DNA of 46,215 bases. Origin: Moraxella caprae DSM 19149. Lineage in GTDB: Bacteria; Pseudomonadota; Gammaproteobacteria; Pseudomonadales; Moraxellaceae. Both the position numbers and the translations under genes were made by a program. This document shows positions 8,857 through 18,174 of the stretch, piece by piece. The notes below the pieces were generated by a model. That model was not told the origin of the DNA, made no database searches, and worked only from the letters and a program-made list of their open reading frames with translations. The stretch spans positions 2,270 to 48,484 of the forward strand of contig NZ_KE384585.1 of assembly GCF_000426885.1 (NCBI RefSeq), read 5' to 3'. Within the stretch, counting starts at the first letter, position 1, and each line of letters starts with the position of its first letter.

Positions 8857-10629
8857 ATGACCCTATCTTATACCGCCCCCCTTGATGAAATGCGTTTTGT
8901 GTTAAACGACATTTTTGACGCCCCAACCTTTTGGCAAAACACGCCTGCCCTATCCCATGTGGATAGCGACACGGTGGACATGATTTTGGACGAAATGGCA
9001 AAATTCTCCACGTCCACGCTTCTGCCCTTAAACCAATTGGGCGATGAAGAAGGGGCAAGTTATCTAGGGAACGGGCAAGTCGCCACGCCACAGGGCTTTA
9101 AGGACGCATTTAGAGCCTATGCTGATGCTGGCTGGATAGGGCTTGGGGGCGACCCTGAATATGGCGGGCAAGGCATGCCAAAAATGGTAAGCATGCTTAC
9201 CGAAGAGATGCTGTTTGCCACCAACCAATCATTCGCCTTATATCCCAACCTTACCGTGGGGGCGACATTGTGCCTACTGGCAAGCGGTAGCGATGAACAA
9301 AAGGCTCTATATTTGCCCAAGCTATACAGTGGCGAGTGGTCGGGGACGATGTGCTTGACCGAACCGCACGCAGGGACGGATTTGGGGATTATCAAAACAA
9401 AAGCTGTCCCCAACGCTGACGGCTCGTATGCCATCACAGGCACCAAGATTTTTATCACCGCAGGCGAGCATGATCTGACAGATAACATCGTTCATCTGGT
9501 ACTTGCCAAAACACCCAACGCCCCAAAAGGCTCAAAAGGCATATCGCTGTTTATCGTGCCAAAATTTTTGGTCAATGCAGACGGCAGTTTGGGCGAGCGT
9601 AATGGCGTATCGGCAGGCTCCATTGAGCATAAAATGGGCATCAAAGCGTCCGCCACTTGCGTGATGAACTTTGACAACGCCACAGGTTATATGGTAGGGG
9701 CGGAGAATACAGGCTTAGCAAGTATGTTTGTCATGATGAACTATGAGCGAGTTACCATGGGGCTACAAGGGCTTGGGGCGAGCGTACTTGCTTATCAAAA
9801 CGCCTGTCATTACGCCCACGACCGCTTACAAGGGCGAGCCGATGGCGGTGTCAAAAATACCGATAAACCTGCCGACCCCATCATTCATCATGCGGACGTA
9901 CGCCGTATGCTCCTAAACGCTAAGGCAAACAGCGTGGCTTCTCGCACCTTTGCCATGTATGTCGCTCGTGAACTTGATACAGCTAAGTTCTCAGACGATG
10001 ACAATGCCAAAAAGACCGCTTCCGCCAAGGTTGCCCTACTCACCCCGATTGCTAAGGCGTTTTTGGCCGACATGGCATTTGGTGCCACCATTGACTGCCA
10101 GCAGGTATTTGGCGGACACGGCTACATCCGTGAGTGGGGCATGGAACAAATCGTGCGTGATACTCGTATTAGCCAGATTTATGAAGGCACGAACGGCATT
10201 CAAGCCCTTGACCTACTCGGGCGAAAAGTCGTCAAGGACAACGGACGGGCGATGAGTGCGTTTATTGATGAAATCAAAGCGTCTGTAAGCACCCTGCCCG
10301 ATGGCCCATTAAAGGATGAGACCCTAAGAGCGTGCGATACGGTGGCGGATTTGACCGCCGAGCTTATCAAGGTTGCAACTGCCGACCCCAACGCCATTAA
10401 CGGCTCGGCAGTGGATTATCTACATACGGTGGGCTATCTGTGCTATGCCTATATGTATGTGCTGACCGTCAAGGCGTGTGCGGATAAGGATGGGGATTTT
10501 TATGCTGATAAAGTCCGTCTCGCTGACTATTTTACCGCTCGTATCCTGCCACGCCTGCACGCCCATGCGGTCATGACAAAAAATGGGGCGGATAGCATCA
10601 TGGCGTTTGATGAAGGGTTTTTTGGGTAA
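8857..10629 (+). CDS. Acyl-CoA dehydrogenase, large (about 590 aa) DmdC/FadE-like type
   Basis: Flavoenzyme that introduces the alpha-beta double bond into an acyl-CoA during beta-oxidation. I chose the ATG at 8857 (MTLSYTAPLDEMRFVLND) because AAGGA lies 7-8 nt upstream and the family begins this way. An in-frame TTG at 8779 would add 26 residues with no support. Family marks are MCLTEPHAGTDLG (flavin/substrate region), KIFITAGEHD, GHGYIREWGMEQIVRD, and IYEGTNGIQALDLLGRK, which holds the catalytic-type glutamate. The extra C-terminal helical domain and total length of 590 aa fit the DmdC-like subfamily rather than the 380-aa short-chain enzymes. The exact acyl substrate cannot be read from sequence. 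It stands alone and is followed by a strong terminator. Confidence 0.92.
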   Translation: MTLSYTAPLDEMRFVLNDIFDAPTFWQNTPALSHVDSDTVDMILDEMAKFSTSTLLPLNQLGDEEGASYLGNGQVATPQGFKDAFRAYADAGWIGLGGDPEYGGQGMPKMVSMLTEEMLFATNQSFALYPNLTVGATLCLLASGSDEQKALYLPKLYSGEWSGTMCLTEPHAGTDLGIIKTKAVPNADGSYAITGTKIFITAGEHDLTDNIVHLVLAKTPNAPKGSKGISLFIVPKFLVNADGSLGERNGVSAGSIEHKMGIKASATCVMNFDNATGYMVGAENTGLASMFVMMNYERVTMGLQGLGASVLAYQNACHYAHDRLQGRADGGVKNTDKPADPIIHHADVRRMLLNAKANSVASRTFAMYVARELDTAKFSDDDNAKKTASAKVALLTPIAKAFLADMAFGATIDCQQVFGGHGYIREWGMEQIVRDTRISQIYEGTNGIQALDLLGRKVVKDNGRAMSAFIDEIKASVSTLPDGPLKDETLRACDTVADLTAELIKVATADPNAINGSAVDYLHTVGYLCYAYMYVLTVKACADKDGDFYADKVRLADYFTARILPRLHAHAVMTKNGADSIMAFDEGFFG

Positions 10630-10668
10630 TTTTATGCGATAAATTTGTGCCATATATTCGCACCATAT

Positions 10669-10700
10669 AAAAATCGGGCGAATGTCCCGATTTTTATTTT
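10669..10700 (+). terminator. Terminator after the acyl-CoA dehydrogenase gene
   Basis: Perfect stem AAAAATCGGG / CCCGATTTTT with a 7-nt loop and a T-rich tail, 40 bp past the stop codon. Confidence 0.9.
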
Positions 10701-10856
10701 GTCATCATTTTTCAAATAACTCTCTTTAAATAGGTAAAACAACCTATTTTGCCATTTTATCAAACCACAAAAAATATTCCGCCATTTTAAATTATCCCCA
10801 AAAACTGTGCTAAAATAGTCCATTTATCAGTTATCTTGTATTTTTAAGGACAACCA

Positions 10857-13163
10857 TTGCTAGATCACAGCTCTGACTTACGCCATATTTTACAATACAT
10901 CAGCCTACTCCAAGAGTTGCCCGAGCCTTCGTCTTTGAAACGTTTCATTGACGCACTAAGAGTAACGAGTGATGACGAAGAAGCGGTCAATGCCAAAATC
11001 CGTGAACTCATTGATATTTTAAAAGAAAATCCTAAATACGGTGCAGGACTGGCAGCGTTTATCCTGCGTCTAACAGACAACTATCAGCGTATCACGCTCT
11101 ATGCAGATACGGGCATCATCTCTGATGACAGCTTTTCACACAGCATTAACCGCTTGATAGGACATCGTTTTTTGCCCCTACTGCCCAAAGAAGACTCCGT
11201 GGTGGAGCTTGCTCACCATCTGTTTGACGGGGCGACCGATGAGAAATGGCTGTCACTCATCACGCCTGAGCATTGGGATGAGCTGGTGGAACTTATCAAG
11301 GTTGATGAGCAGAACCTAGAGCTGGTCGCCAGTGCCAAAAACAGTATCCTAAACGCTTTGGTCATCTTATCCTATCGCATCAGTGGTATTGGACTACACA
11401 CTGAGATGATGGATACCTATCCACAGGTTTTAAACTACACCGCCGCCTTTGTCGCCCAAAACCAAGAGACCGTCCTGTTTGTCAATCAGTATCGCCAGTC
11501 CCATAACTTAGATGCCATGACCGACACCATGCCTGATGTGGACATTGACCCTGCTCCTTTGCTTGTCATGCTAGAGCAATGCCAAGACATTGTTGATAAT
11601 ATTCGAAAACGGGTGTACAAAACGGGCATTTCCATTCGTATGACCAACATGCTCGTTCGCTTAGAGCAAAGCATTCACCGCATGCATATCTTGCTTGAAC
11701 TCGTCTCTGACAAAAACAAAAACCGCGACAAAGCCATCGTGGAGCTAACCCAAGAGATTGTCCGCACCGCCAAAACCCGATACAGCTTTGGCTATCTCAT
11801 CAAAAATAACACCCGCCTACTGTCTCGTAAAATCACGGAAAACTCAGGTCAAGTGGGCGAACATTACATCAGTACCGACAAGCTTGGCTACAAAAAAATG
11901 TACAAAAAGGCGGCCATTGGTGGTTTTCTCATCGCCTTTATGGCAACCTTAAAAATCCTAGGCTCATCGCTCGTGCTTGCCCCCATTGGCAAAGCGTTCA
12001 TGAACAGCATGATTTATGGGCTTGGCTTTGTCGGCATTCACATCGCAGGGGGAACGGTCGCCACCAAACAGCCCGCCATGACCGCCGCCGCCATCGCCTC
12101 CACCATCTCAGAAGGATCTAGTAAGAAAAAACAGCTAACCAAACTTGCTGAGTTGGTCGTGGACATCATGCGAACGCAGTTTATCGCCATCGTGGGTAAC
12201 ATCTCCATCGCCATGCCCATCGCCCTACTCATCGCCTTTGGCTGGGTGCAGTTCTATGGTGAGACGATGATTAGCACCGAAAAGGCCGCCTACCTGCTCC
12301 ACGAGCTTGACCCCTTGCGTTCACTCTCCTTGCCACACGCTGCCATCGCTGGGGTGTTTTTGTTCCTATCAGGACTTATCTCGGGATATTATGACAACCT
12401 TGCCGCCTTTAATAAAATCGGCGAACGGGTCAAACGTCATCACCTGCTTGCTCGTCTCATGCCCCAAAGCTGGCAAAACCGCCTTGGTAGTTTTGTAGAA
12501 GCCAACCTTGGGGCGATTATGGGAAACTTTATCTTTGGCTGTTTTTTGGGCAGTACCGCCACCATCGGCTACATGCTCGGACTGCCACTTGACATTCGCC
12601 ACATCGCCTTTGCCTCCGCCAACCTTGTGCATGGGCTGTTTTTCTTATCCCCTGATGATTTGACATGGCAACTTGCCCTGTATGCCTTTGTTGGGGTATT
12701 GCTCATCGGCATGGTAAACCTGATTGTTAGTTTTTCACTGTCACTCATGATTGCCCTACGTTCCAAAGAAGTGCATTTTAGCCAGTGGAAAGATTTGGGC
12801 GAGCTGATGTTCAAGCACTTAATCACACACCCAAGGGACTTTTTTATTCCTAGAAATGAAAGCGTTAAATACGCACGTATTGACAGCGAAGGGCGGATTA
12901 TCTATGATGACAATGTCAAAGAGACCGCCATTCCTAGCGGTTCGGTCGTCCGTCGTCTGGGCAATAAAAAAGCCGACCCCTTAAAAGACATCCAAAATGC
13001 GGTCAATGTCGCCAAAACCGACCTAAGCCAAGGCACGCTCAATAAAGTCAAGCAAGATGATAAGCCCATCGAAGCAGGCGAGATGGGGCTTGACATGAAT
13101 AGCGAGACCAATGCCAAAAACCCACTACCCAAACCCGACAAACCGCCACAGCTACCAAAGTAA
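10857..13163 (+). CDS. Gcr family protein (annotated 'site-specific recombinase'), multi-pass membrane protein
   Basis: 768 aa with a TTG start; AAGGA lies 7 nt before it and no in-frame ATG fits better. The N-terminal 350 residues are helical and soluble-looking. Hydrophobic segments then appear at about 355-385 (AAIGGFLIAFMATLKILG), 385-400, 445-465 (IVGNISIAMPIALLIAFGWV), 495-515, 560-590 and 605-635. The tail is charged and proline-rich. It matches the family named after gonococcal Gcr. No tyrosine- or serine-recombinase catalytic pattern is visible, and the membrane architecture argues against a cytosolic DNA recombinase, so the usual name should be treated with caution. It is the first gene of a tight operon, ending 5 bp before the helicase gene. 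Confidence 0.85.
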   Translation: MLDHSSDLRHILQYISLLQELPEPSSLKRFIDALRVTSDDEEAVNAKIRELIDILKENPKYGAGLAAFILRLTDNYQRITLYADTGIISDDSFSHSINRLIGHRFLPLLPKEDSVVELAHHLFDGATDEKWLSLITPEHWDELVELIKVDEQNLELVASAKNSILNALVILSYRISGIGLHTEMMDTYPQVLNYTAAFVAQNQETVLFVNQYRQSHNLDAMTDTMPDVDIDPAPLLVMLEQCQDIVDNIRKRVYKTGISIRMTNMLVRLEQSIHRMHILLELVSDKNKNRDKAIVELTQEIVRTAKTRYSFGYLIKNNTRLLSRKITENSGQVGEHYISTDKLGYKKMYKKAAIGGFLIAFMATLKILGSSLVLAPIGKAFMNSMIYGLGFVGIHIAGGTVATKQPAMTAAAIASTISEGSSKKKQLTKLAELVVDIMRTQFIAIVGNISIAMPIALLIAFGWVQFYGETMISTEKAAYLLHELDPLRSLSLPHAAIAGVFLFLSGLISGYYDNLAAFNKIGERVKRHHLLARLMPQSWQNRLGSFVEANLGAIMGNFIFGCFLGSTATIGYMLGLPLDIRHIAFASANLVHGLFFLSPDDLTWQLALYAFVGVLLIGMVNLIVSFSLSLMIALRSKEVHFSQWKDLGELMFKHLITHPRDFFIPRNESVKYARIDSEGRIIYDDNVKETAIPSGSVVRRLGNKKADPLKDIQNAVNVAKTDLSQGTLNKVKQDDKPIEAGEMGLDMNSETNAKNPLPKPDKPPQLPK

Positions 13164-13168
13164 ATACC

Positions 13169-15067
13169 ATGAAACAAAGTATTGCGCTTGATATTTTAAA
13201 AACAGGACAAAACGTCTTTTTGACAGGGCAGGCAGGGGCAGGCAAAACCTACGTCCTAAACCAGTACATTCACTATCTGCGAGTGCGTGGCATCTCAGCT
13301 GCCATCACCGCCAGTACAGGCATTGCCGCCACGCACATGAACGGCATGACGATACACGCATGGTCTGGCATGGGCATTAAGGACAGCTTTACCGATGAAG
13401 ATTTTAAACGTCTAAGATATCGCCAAGCCGTGACCGACCGCCTAAGAGACGCTAAGGTACTCATCATCGATGAAATTTCCATGCTCCATGCTAAACAAGT
13501 GGATTTACTGGACGAGATTTTACGCACCATTCGTGAAAATGACGCCCCTTTTGGTGGGGTGCAGGTGATTTTCTCGGGCGATTTTTTCCAACTGCCCCCT
13601 GTTGGCAACAAAGGTGAGAGCAACAAAGAAAAGTTTGCCTTTATGGCAAAGGCATGGAAAAGTGCCAATTTTCAAATCTGCTACCTATCAGAACAGCACC
13701 GTCAAGCAGGGCATGATGAGCGTGAACGGTTTGGCATGAGCCTAAACGACATCTTGAACCAAATCCGCCATCAGGACGTGGACGCTCTTGCCCAAGACAT
13801 CTTACTTGGCACTCGCCATAACGACATCAGCGACAATTGTACACGTCTGTACACTCATAATGGCAACGTGGACAGCATCAACCAAGAACAGCTTGCTCTG
13901 CTAGATGGCGATGCTCACACCTTTGACTGCACCACCTATGGCGATAAAGCCTTGATAGAAATGCTCGCCAAAAACGTCAAAGCCACCCCATCTTTGACCC
14001 TAAAAGTCGGGGCTCGTGTCATGTTTGTCAAAAACAACCAAAACCTTAGTGTCTCTAATGGCACGATGGGCGAAGTGGTTGATTTTGTCGCCCTACCACA
14101 GGCAAACATTGATGGTAATAACGAGTCCGCCAACACCATCAAATACCCCATGGTACGACTCAATAGTGGTCGCATGGTCTATGCCGAGCCTAACGAATGG
14201 ACGATAGAAGATAACCAAGGCGAGATATTAGCCAGTTACAGCCAAATCCCCCTTGCCTTAGCATGGGCAATCACCATTCACAAAAGCCAAGGCATGACCC
14301 TAGATGCTGCCGAGATTGATTTATCTCGCACCTTTGAGATGGGGCAGGGCTATGTCGCTCTCTCTCGCCTGCGGTCACTGGACGGCTTAAAGCTCCTTGG
14401 CATGAACAAAAACAGCCTACTGTTAGATGAATGGGTGTTTCACGTCAATAACCGTCTATTAGAGATTGCAGACGAACAAGCCGAAAAGTTCTACGCCTTA
14501 GATGATGACACCCTAAGCGAGATTCACAAACAGTTCATCATCGCCTGTGATGGCATTACTGATGATGCCATCATCGCTCGCCAAGAAAAACTTTTGCAAA
14601 AAGTCAAAGATGAGCAAGCCCGCAAACAGCACATCAACGCCAACCAAACCCAAGGCAAATCGCCCACCCAAGTCGGCAAAACCCTAGATGAGACCCTAGC
14701 ACTCATCAAAGAAGGTCTTAGCCTTGATGAGATAGCACAAAAACGTGAGCTTGCCAAATCGACCATCATCAGCCACATCACCGAGCTCATCGAACGTGAT
14801 GGCAAAGACGACTACCTGCGTTTTGCCCCCAGTGATGATGAGCTACACGCCATCAAAGCCATCTATGATAAGCTCGACACCCAAGGCGAATTTGAAGGCG
14901 GTATCAAACTCAAACCCATCGTAGAGATGAGTGGTAGGGGCAATGGCTATTACAACATCGCAAGGCTGGCGTTGGCATTTTTGGACATCTCCAAAGCCGA
15001 TAAAGCCGACACAACAGACACGGCAGATGACAGCAAAATAGCTAGCACCAACAAGGATAAGCCATGA
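13169..15067 (+). CDS. PIF1-like / RecD-like superfamily 1B DNA helicase with C-terminal HTH
   Basis: ATP-dependent DNA helicase, 632 aa. Motif I is GQAGAGKTYVLN near residue 20, then TASTGIAATHMNG (Ia), VLIIDEISML (Walker B, about 100), GGVQVIFSGDFFQLPPV, SEQHRQ, and near residue 370 ITIHKSQGMTLDAAEIDLSR and GQGYVALSRL. These are PIF1/RecD2 motifs. The C-terminal part (about 505-550, LDETLALIKEGLSLDEIAQK...) is a helix-turn-helix unit of the type found at RecQ and PIF1-like helicase ends. It starts 5 bp after the Gcr-like gene and its stop overlaps the next start by 4 bp (ATGA), so the three genes are probably translated together. It is likely to be involved in replication or repair. Confidence 0.9.
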   Translation: MKQSIALDILKTGQNVFLTGQAGAGKTYVLNQYIHYLRVRGISAAITASTGIAATHMNGMTIHAWSGMGIKDSFTDEDFKRLRYRQAVTDRLRDAKVLIIDEISMLHAKQVDLLDEILRTIRENDAPFGGVQVIFSGDFFQLPPVGNKGESNKEKFAFMAKAWKSANFQICYLSEQHRQAGHDERERFGMSLNDILNQIRHQDVDALAQDILLGTRHNDISDNCTRLYTHNGNVDSINQEQLALLDGDAHTFDCTTYGDKALIEMLAKNVKATPSLTLKVGARVMFVKNNQNLSVSNGTMGEVVDFVALPQANIDGNNESANTIKYPMVRLNSGRMVYAEPNEWTIEDNQGEILASYSQIPLALAWAITIHKSQGMTLDAAEIDLSRTFEMGQGYVALSRLRSLDGLKLLGMNKNSLLLDEWVFHVNNRLLEIADEQAEKFYALDDDTLSEIHKQFIIACDGITDDAIIARQEKLLQKVKDEQARKQHINANQTQGKSPTQVGKTLDETLALIKEGLSLDEIAQKRELAKSTIISHITELIERDGKDDYLRFAPSDDELHAIKAIYDKLDTQGEFEGGIKLKPIVEMSGRGNGYYNIARLALAFLDISKADKADTTDTADDSKIASTNKDKP

Positions 15068-16095
15068 CCCTTCGCCTTGCCATCAACGGTTTTGGACGCA
15101 TTGGGCGAATGCTACTGCGTGCGTATTTGTCCGACATCACAAGATTTGACCGCCTTGACATCATCGCCATCAATGACATCGCAGACGCTCACACGCTCCT
15201 GCATTTATTAAAATTTGACAGCACGCACGGCAGACTGGGTGTGGATGCACATCTACAAGATGAGTATTTGATTTTACAAAAAAACGGGCAAACCCTATGT
15301 CAGATTTTACTACTTAACCAAAAAAGCCCCACTGACATCGCATGGGGCGAGCTTGACATTGACGTGGTGTTAGAATGCACAGGGTGTTTTCGCTCCTATG
15401 ATGATGCAAGCCTGCACCGCTTATCAGGGGCAAAACAAGTCATCATCGGCTCTGCCCCCTTTGATACGGTGGATGCCAGCGTGGTCATGGGGGTCAATGA
15501 TGAGATACTGCATACCAATTTACCGATTATCTCAGGCGTGTCCTGCACCACCCAAGCCCTAGTCCCCCTACTGCACACCTTGCAAGTCTATGGCATAGAC
15601 AGCGTGATGATGACCGAGATTCATGCCGTAACCGCCGACCAAACGGTGCTAGACCAAGCCCATCGAGATCTAAGGCGAGCAAGAGCGTCAGGGCAAAACA
15701 TCATTCCCACCACGTCAAGTAGCATCAATGCCAGTGTGCGGGTATTGCCATTTTTACAAGGCAAATTAAGTGGGCATTCTATCCGAGTGCCAACGGTCAA
15801 TGTCGCCTGTATTGACATTACGGTCATCTTTGAAAAAGACCCTACCCTTGACGACATCAGAGAGCTACTAAGGCACACAAGCCAACACCGTCTCTGTGGG
15901 ATTATGGATTATACCGATGAACCGCTTGTTTCATCTGACTTTATCGGCGATACCCATTCGCTCATCATAGACGGCTCTCAGCTTATGCAGGCAGGTTGCC
16001 AATTTAAAATCCTTGCATGGTATGATAATGAAGTTGGCTACGCCAATCGCTTGCTTGATATGTGTATGGCGTTAAGCAAAGCAAAACAATCCTAG
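15064..16095 (+). CDS. Glyceraldehyde-3-phosphate / erythrose-4-phosphate dehydrogenase-like protein
   Basis: NAD-dependent aldehyde dehydrogenase of the GAPDH fold, 343 aa. The N-terminus has the dinucleotide-binding INGFGRIGRMLLRA. The catalytic cysteine is in SGVSCTTQALVPLL, where the usual SCTTN has become SCTTQ. The partner histidine region reads EIHAVTADQTVLDQAHRDLR, and RARASGQNIIPTTSSS follows. VPTVNVACID and AWYDNEVGYANRLLDM complete the C-terminal domain. VPTVNVACID is closer to Epd (E4P dehydrogenase) than to typical Gap, and Epd would supply vitamin B6 synthesis, but the choice between them is not settled by eye. Its ATG overlaps the helicase stop codon. Confidence 0.87.
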   Translation: MTLRLAINGFGRIGRMLLRAYLSDITRFDRLDIIAINDIADAHTLLHLLKFDSTHGRLGVDAHLQDEYLILQKNGQTLCQILLLNQKSPTDIAWGELDIDVVLECTGCFRSYDDASLHRLSGAKQVIIGSAPFDTVDASVVMGVNDEILHTNLPIISGVSCTTQALVPLLHTLQVYGIDSVMMTEIHAVTADQTVLDQAHRDLRRARASGQNIIPTTSSSINASVRVLPFLQGKLSGHSIRVPTVNVACIDITVIFEKDPTLDDIRELLRHTSQHRLCGIMDYTDEPLVSSDFIGDTHSLIIDGSQLMQAGCQFKILAWYDNEVGYANRLLDMCMALSKAKQS

Positions 16096-16197
16096 TACCC
16101 ATATCCAAAAACAATCTAAAAAACAAAGAGTTACATAACATCCATGCAACCATGCCGATAGTGTGTTATATTATGCATTTTTACCAATCGTATTAAC

Positions 16198-16842
16198 ATG
16201 ACTGACCGTTTTATTTTACAAGAAGTATTGACCGATGATGTGCCGTTTCGGGTGCATAATGTCAAGATAGACAAATTCATCTATGAGCAGGATTTGCCAC
16301 TCATGCTGTTGGCTCATTATGACCGCCTAAGCGATGAGCTAAAGATTCAAAAGCCTTTGACTGACTTTTTTGGGCAGATGAACGACAAAGTAACCACGGC
16401 ACAGGCGTGTGCGATTTTTGGGGTCAGTCCCGACAGCCTACGCCCTGCCACCCACATCAAAATCACAGGCACGAGTGTCATCGTGTGGGATGAGTTTCCC
16501 CTTGCCCTGCATTTGCAATTTACCAACACCGCCAAAGACAGCCAGACCACCGATGAGCGTGACATCACCCAAGCAGTCGCTGACGAGATTGGCAACATCC
16601 TACTGTCAGGCAACGTCAATGTCCTGCACAAAAACACCGCCAAGGAGCTGGTGAGTATTGATTTGTCTGATGATGAATTTGTCATTACGCCCAGCGATAA
16701 CTATACTCGCCTGCCCAACAGTCACGCTCTTGCCACCACCCAAATCCTAAACCACATCAGACACACCACCCCCCAAGCCATGGCATATCTAAGCCATGCT
16801 CTACGTGATAAAATCATGGAGCATGTACAAGAGCGGTTTTAG
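16198..16842 (+). CDS. Uncharacterised 214-aa protein
   Basis: I do not recognise the family. The protein is soluble, without signal peptide or membrane segment. It begins MTDRFILQEVLTDDVPFRVH and has an acidic character. The middle (ATHIKITGTSVIVWDEFPLALHLQF) looks like beta strands, and the C-terminus is helical (TTQILNHIRH...ALRDKIMEHVQERF). Codon use matches the neighbours, and the frame is uninterrupted, so it is probably real. It lies 102 bp after the GAPDH-like gene with no clear ribosome binding site before the ATG, and a strong terminator stands 130 bp downstream. Confidence 0.72.
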   Translation: MTDRFILQEVLTDDVPFRVHNVKIDKFIYEQDLPLMLLAHYDRLSDELKIQKPLTDFFGQMNDKVTTAQACAIFGVSPDSLRPATHIKITGTSVIVWDEFPLALHLQFTNTAKDSQTTDERDITQAVADEIGNILLSGNVNVLHKNTAKELVSIDLSDDEFVITPSDNYTRLPNSHALATTQILNHIRHTTPQAMAYLSHALRDKIMEHVQERF

Positions 16843-16970
16843 GGTTTTGGGTGTTTTATCTATCGCATATAAGGCGTGCTCAGCACACCCCTACATACAA
16901 ACATCATTGCGTTTGTAGTAATTTTCAAATTTTTTGGGTGTATTTTTTATTTCAAGTAACCCGCGCATTA

Positions 16971-17003
16971 AAAAACGGTTGGGCAATCCCAACCGTTTTG
17001 TTT
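16971..17003 (+). terminator. Strong rho-independent terminator
   Basis: Perfect 12-bp stem AAAACGGTTGGG / CCCAACCGTTTT with a CAAT loop and T-rich tail. It can serve the rightward 16198 gene and possibly leftward recR transcripts. Confidence 0.88.
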
Positions 17004-17022
17004 GCAATATAGTAAAAAATCA

Positions 17023-17155
17023 GCTCTGGTTCAAAAAGTATGCTACAAAGAAAACCGTTCGTGGTGAGCTATGCCTGCCCATAACGGTTTTCCTACCCGT
17101 AGGCAGCTCAGGGCGAACGGAAAACCTAGTTTGGCATACTTTTTGGACTACTATC
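17023..17155 (+). mobile_element. Family A non-autonomous element, copy 3
   Basis: Starts GCTCTGGTTC, apparently missing the first G of the consensus, and ends GGACTACTATC. The 8-bp direct repeat AAAAATCA flanks it at 17015-17022 and 17156-17163. The right-hand repeat ends just before the recR stop codon. Confidence 0.9.
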
Positions 17156-17164
17156 AAAAATCAA

Positions 17165-17758
17165 CTATAAAAACGCCCGATTTTGTAAGGCTTGGTGCAA
17201 GGTTAGGCTATCGACATAACCCAACTCCCCGCCCATAGGAATGCCTTGGGCTAAGCGAGTGATGTTATCCACGCAGGCTTTTAGGGCGTCATGGATAAAA
17301 AAGGCGGTGGTCTGACCTTCGACCGTCGCCCCCGTGGCAAGAATCAGCTCGCTAATGGCGGACTTTTTGACCAACGCCACCAACTCATCCATGTGCAAAT
17401 CATCCGCCCCGATACCGTCCAAGGGCGACAGATGACCGCCTAGCACAAAATACCTCCCACGATACGCCCCACTTTGCTCAATCGCCACCACATCGGATGC
17501 ACGCTCCACCACGCACAGCTGACTGTCATCACGGCGGACATCAGCACAAATGGGGCAGATGTCATCATCGCTAAATGAATGGCAGATTTGACATTCTTTA
17601 ATCTCATTCATGGCAATCTCCAAGGCATAGGCAAGTGCCAAGCCTTGGGAGCGTTTTTTGGACAGTAGTTCTATCGCCATGCGTTGGGCAGACTTTTGCC
17701 CGACAGATGGTAGGATTTGCAAGGCTTTGACCAACTGGTCAAATTTGGGGGTGAGCAT
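17165..17758 (-). CDS. recR: Recombination protein RecR
   Basis: DNA-binding partner of RecO and RecF in single-strand gap repair. 197 aa, the usual length. An N-terminal helix-hairpin-helix ([20 protein letters not shown]) is followed by a four-cysteine zinc finger (ECQICHSF...DICPIC). A Toprim domain then includes [20 protein letters not shown] and [20 protein letters not shown], and the C-terminus has the Walker-like [11 protein letters not shown]. Its ATG overlaps the TAA of the ybaB gene by one base, the usual ybaB-recR coupling. Confidence 0.97.
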   Translation of the reverse strand: MLTPKFDQLVKALQILPSVGQKSAQRMAIELLSKKRSQGLALAYALEIAMNEIKECQICHSFSDDDICPICADVRRDDSQLCVVERASDVVAIEQSGAYRGRYFVLGGHLSPLDGIGADDLHMDELVALVKKSAISELILATGATVEGQTTAFFIHDALKACVDNITRLAQGIPMGGELGYVDSLTLHQALQNRAFL

Positions 17759-18090
17759 TAACCGAACAGTCCCTGCATGCCCTTGGGCAGACCCATGCCC
17801 GTGGTCGCCCCCGCCATGATTTCCTCTGATAGCTCATCTGCTTGACGTACCGCATCATTAATGGCGGCAGCCACCAAATCTTCAATCATGTCAGGCTCAT
17901 CACCCATCAAACTTGGGTCGATAGATAGGCGTTTGACCACATGGCGACCTGTCATGGTCACTTTTACCAGTCCGTTGCCTGCCTCGCCTTGAACTTCTTT
18001 TTGGGCAAGGGTTTTTTTGGCGGATTCGACGTTTTGCTCAACCTGCTTTTGCATGGCTTGGGCTTGTTGCATGAGTGCTTGAATGTTCAT
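17758..18090 (-). CDS. ybaB: YbaB/EbfC family nucleoid-associated protein
   Basis: Small dimeric DNA-binding protein, 110 aa from the chosen start. It reads [20 protein letters not shown], then [40 protein letters not shown] and a glycine-rich end ([13 protein letters not shown]), all typical. Two ATGs are adjacent at 18093 and 18090. A GGAG sits 6 nt before the second, so I start there; a TTG at 18102 is part of the same GGAG context and is unlikely. dnaX, which often precedes this pair, is not next to it here. Confidence 0.94.
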   Translation of the reverse strand: MNIQALMQQAQAMQKQVEQNVESAKKTLAQKEVQGEAGNGLVKVTMTGRHVVKRLSIDPSLMGDEPDMIEDLVAAAINDAVRQADELSEEIMAGATTGMGLPKGMQGLFG

Positions 18091-18174
18091 CATAAACTCC
18101 AAAAAATGATAAATTGTGGGTAATATGGTTAGCCATTATAACAAAATTTTAACTTAATGGGAAATTGTTATCAT

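Larger units (their letters stand above)
16843..17164. other. Gap with terminator and family A element
   Basis: No gene. It contains a degenerate fragment with GGCGTGCTCAGCACACC (about 16872-16889), resembling eroded family B ends, then a terminator (16971-17003) and a family A element (17023-17155). Confidence 0.65.

Noticed and set aside
16934-17170. 78-codon plus-strand frame near recR
   Set aside because: It is formed by a terminator hairpin and a family A element.
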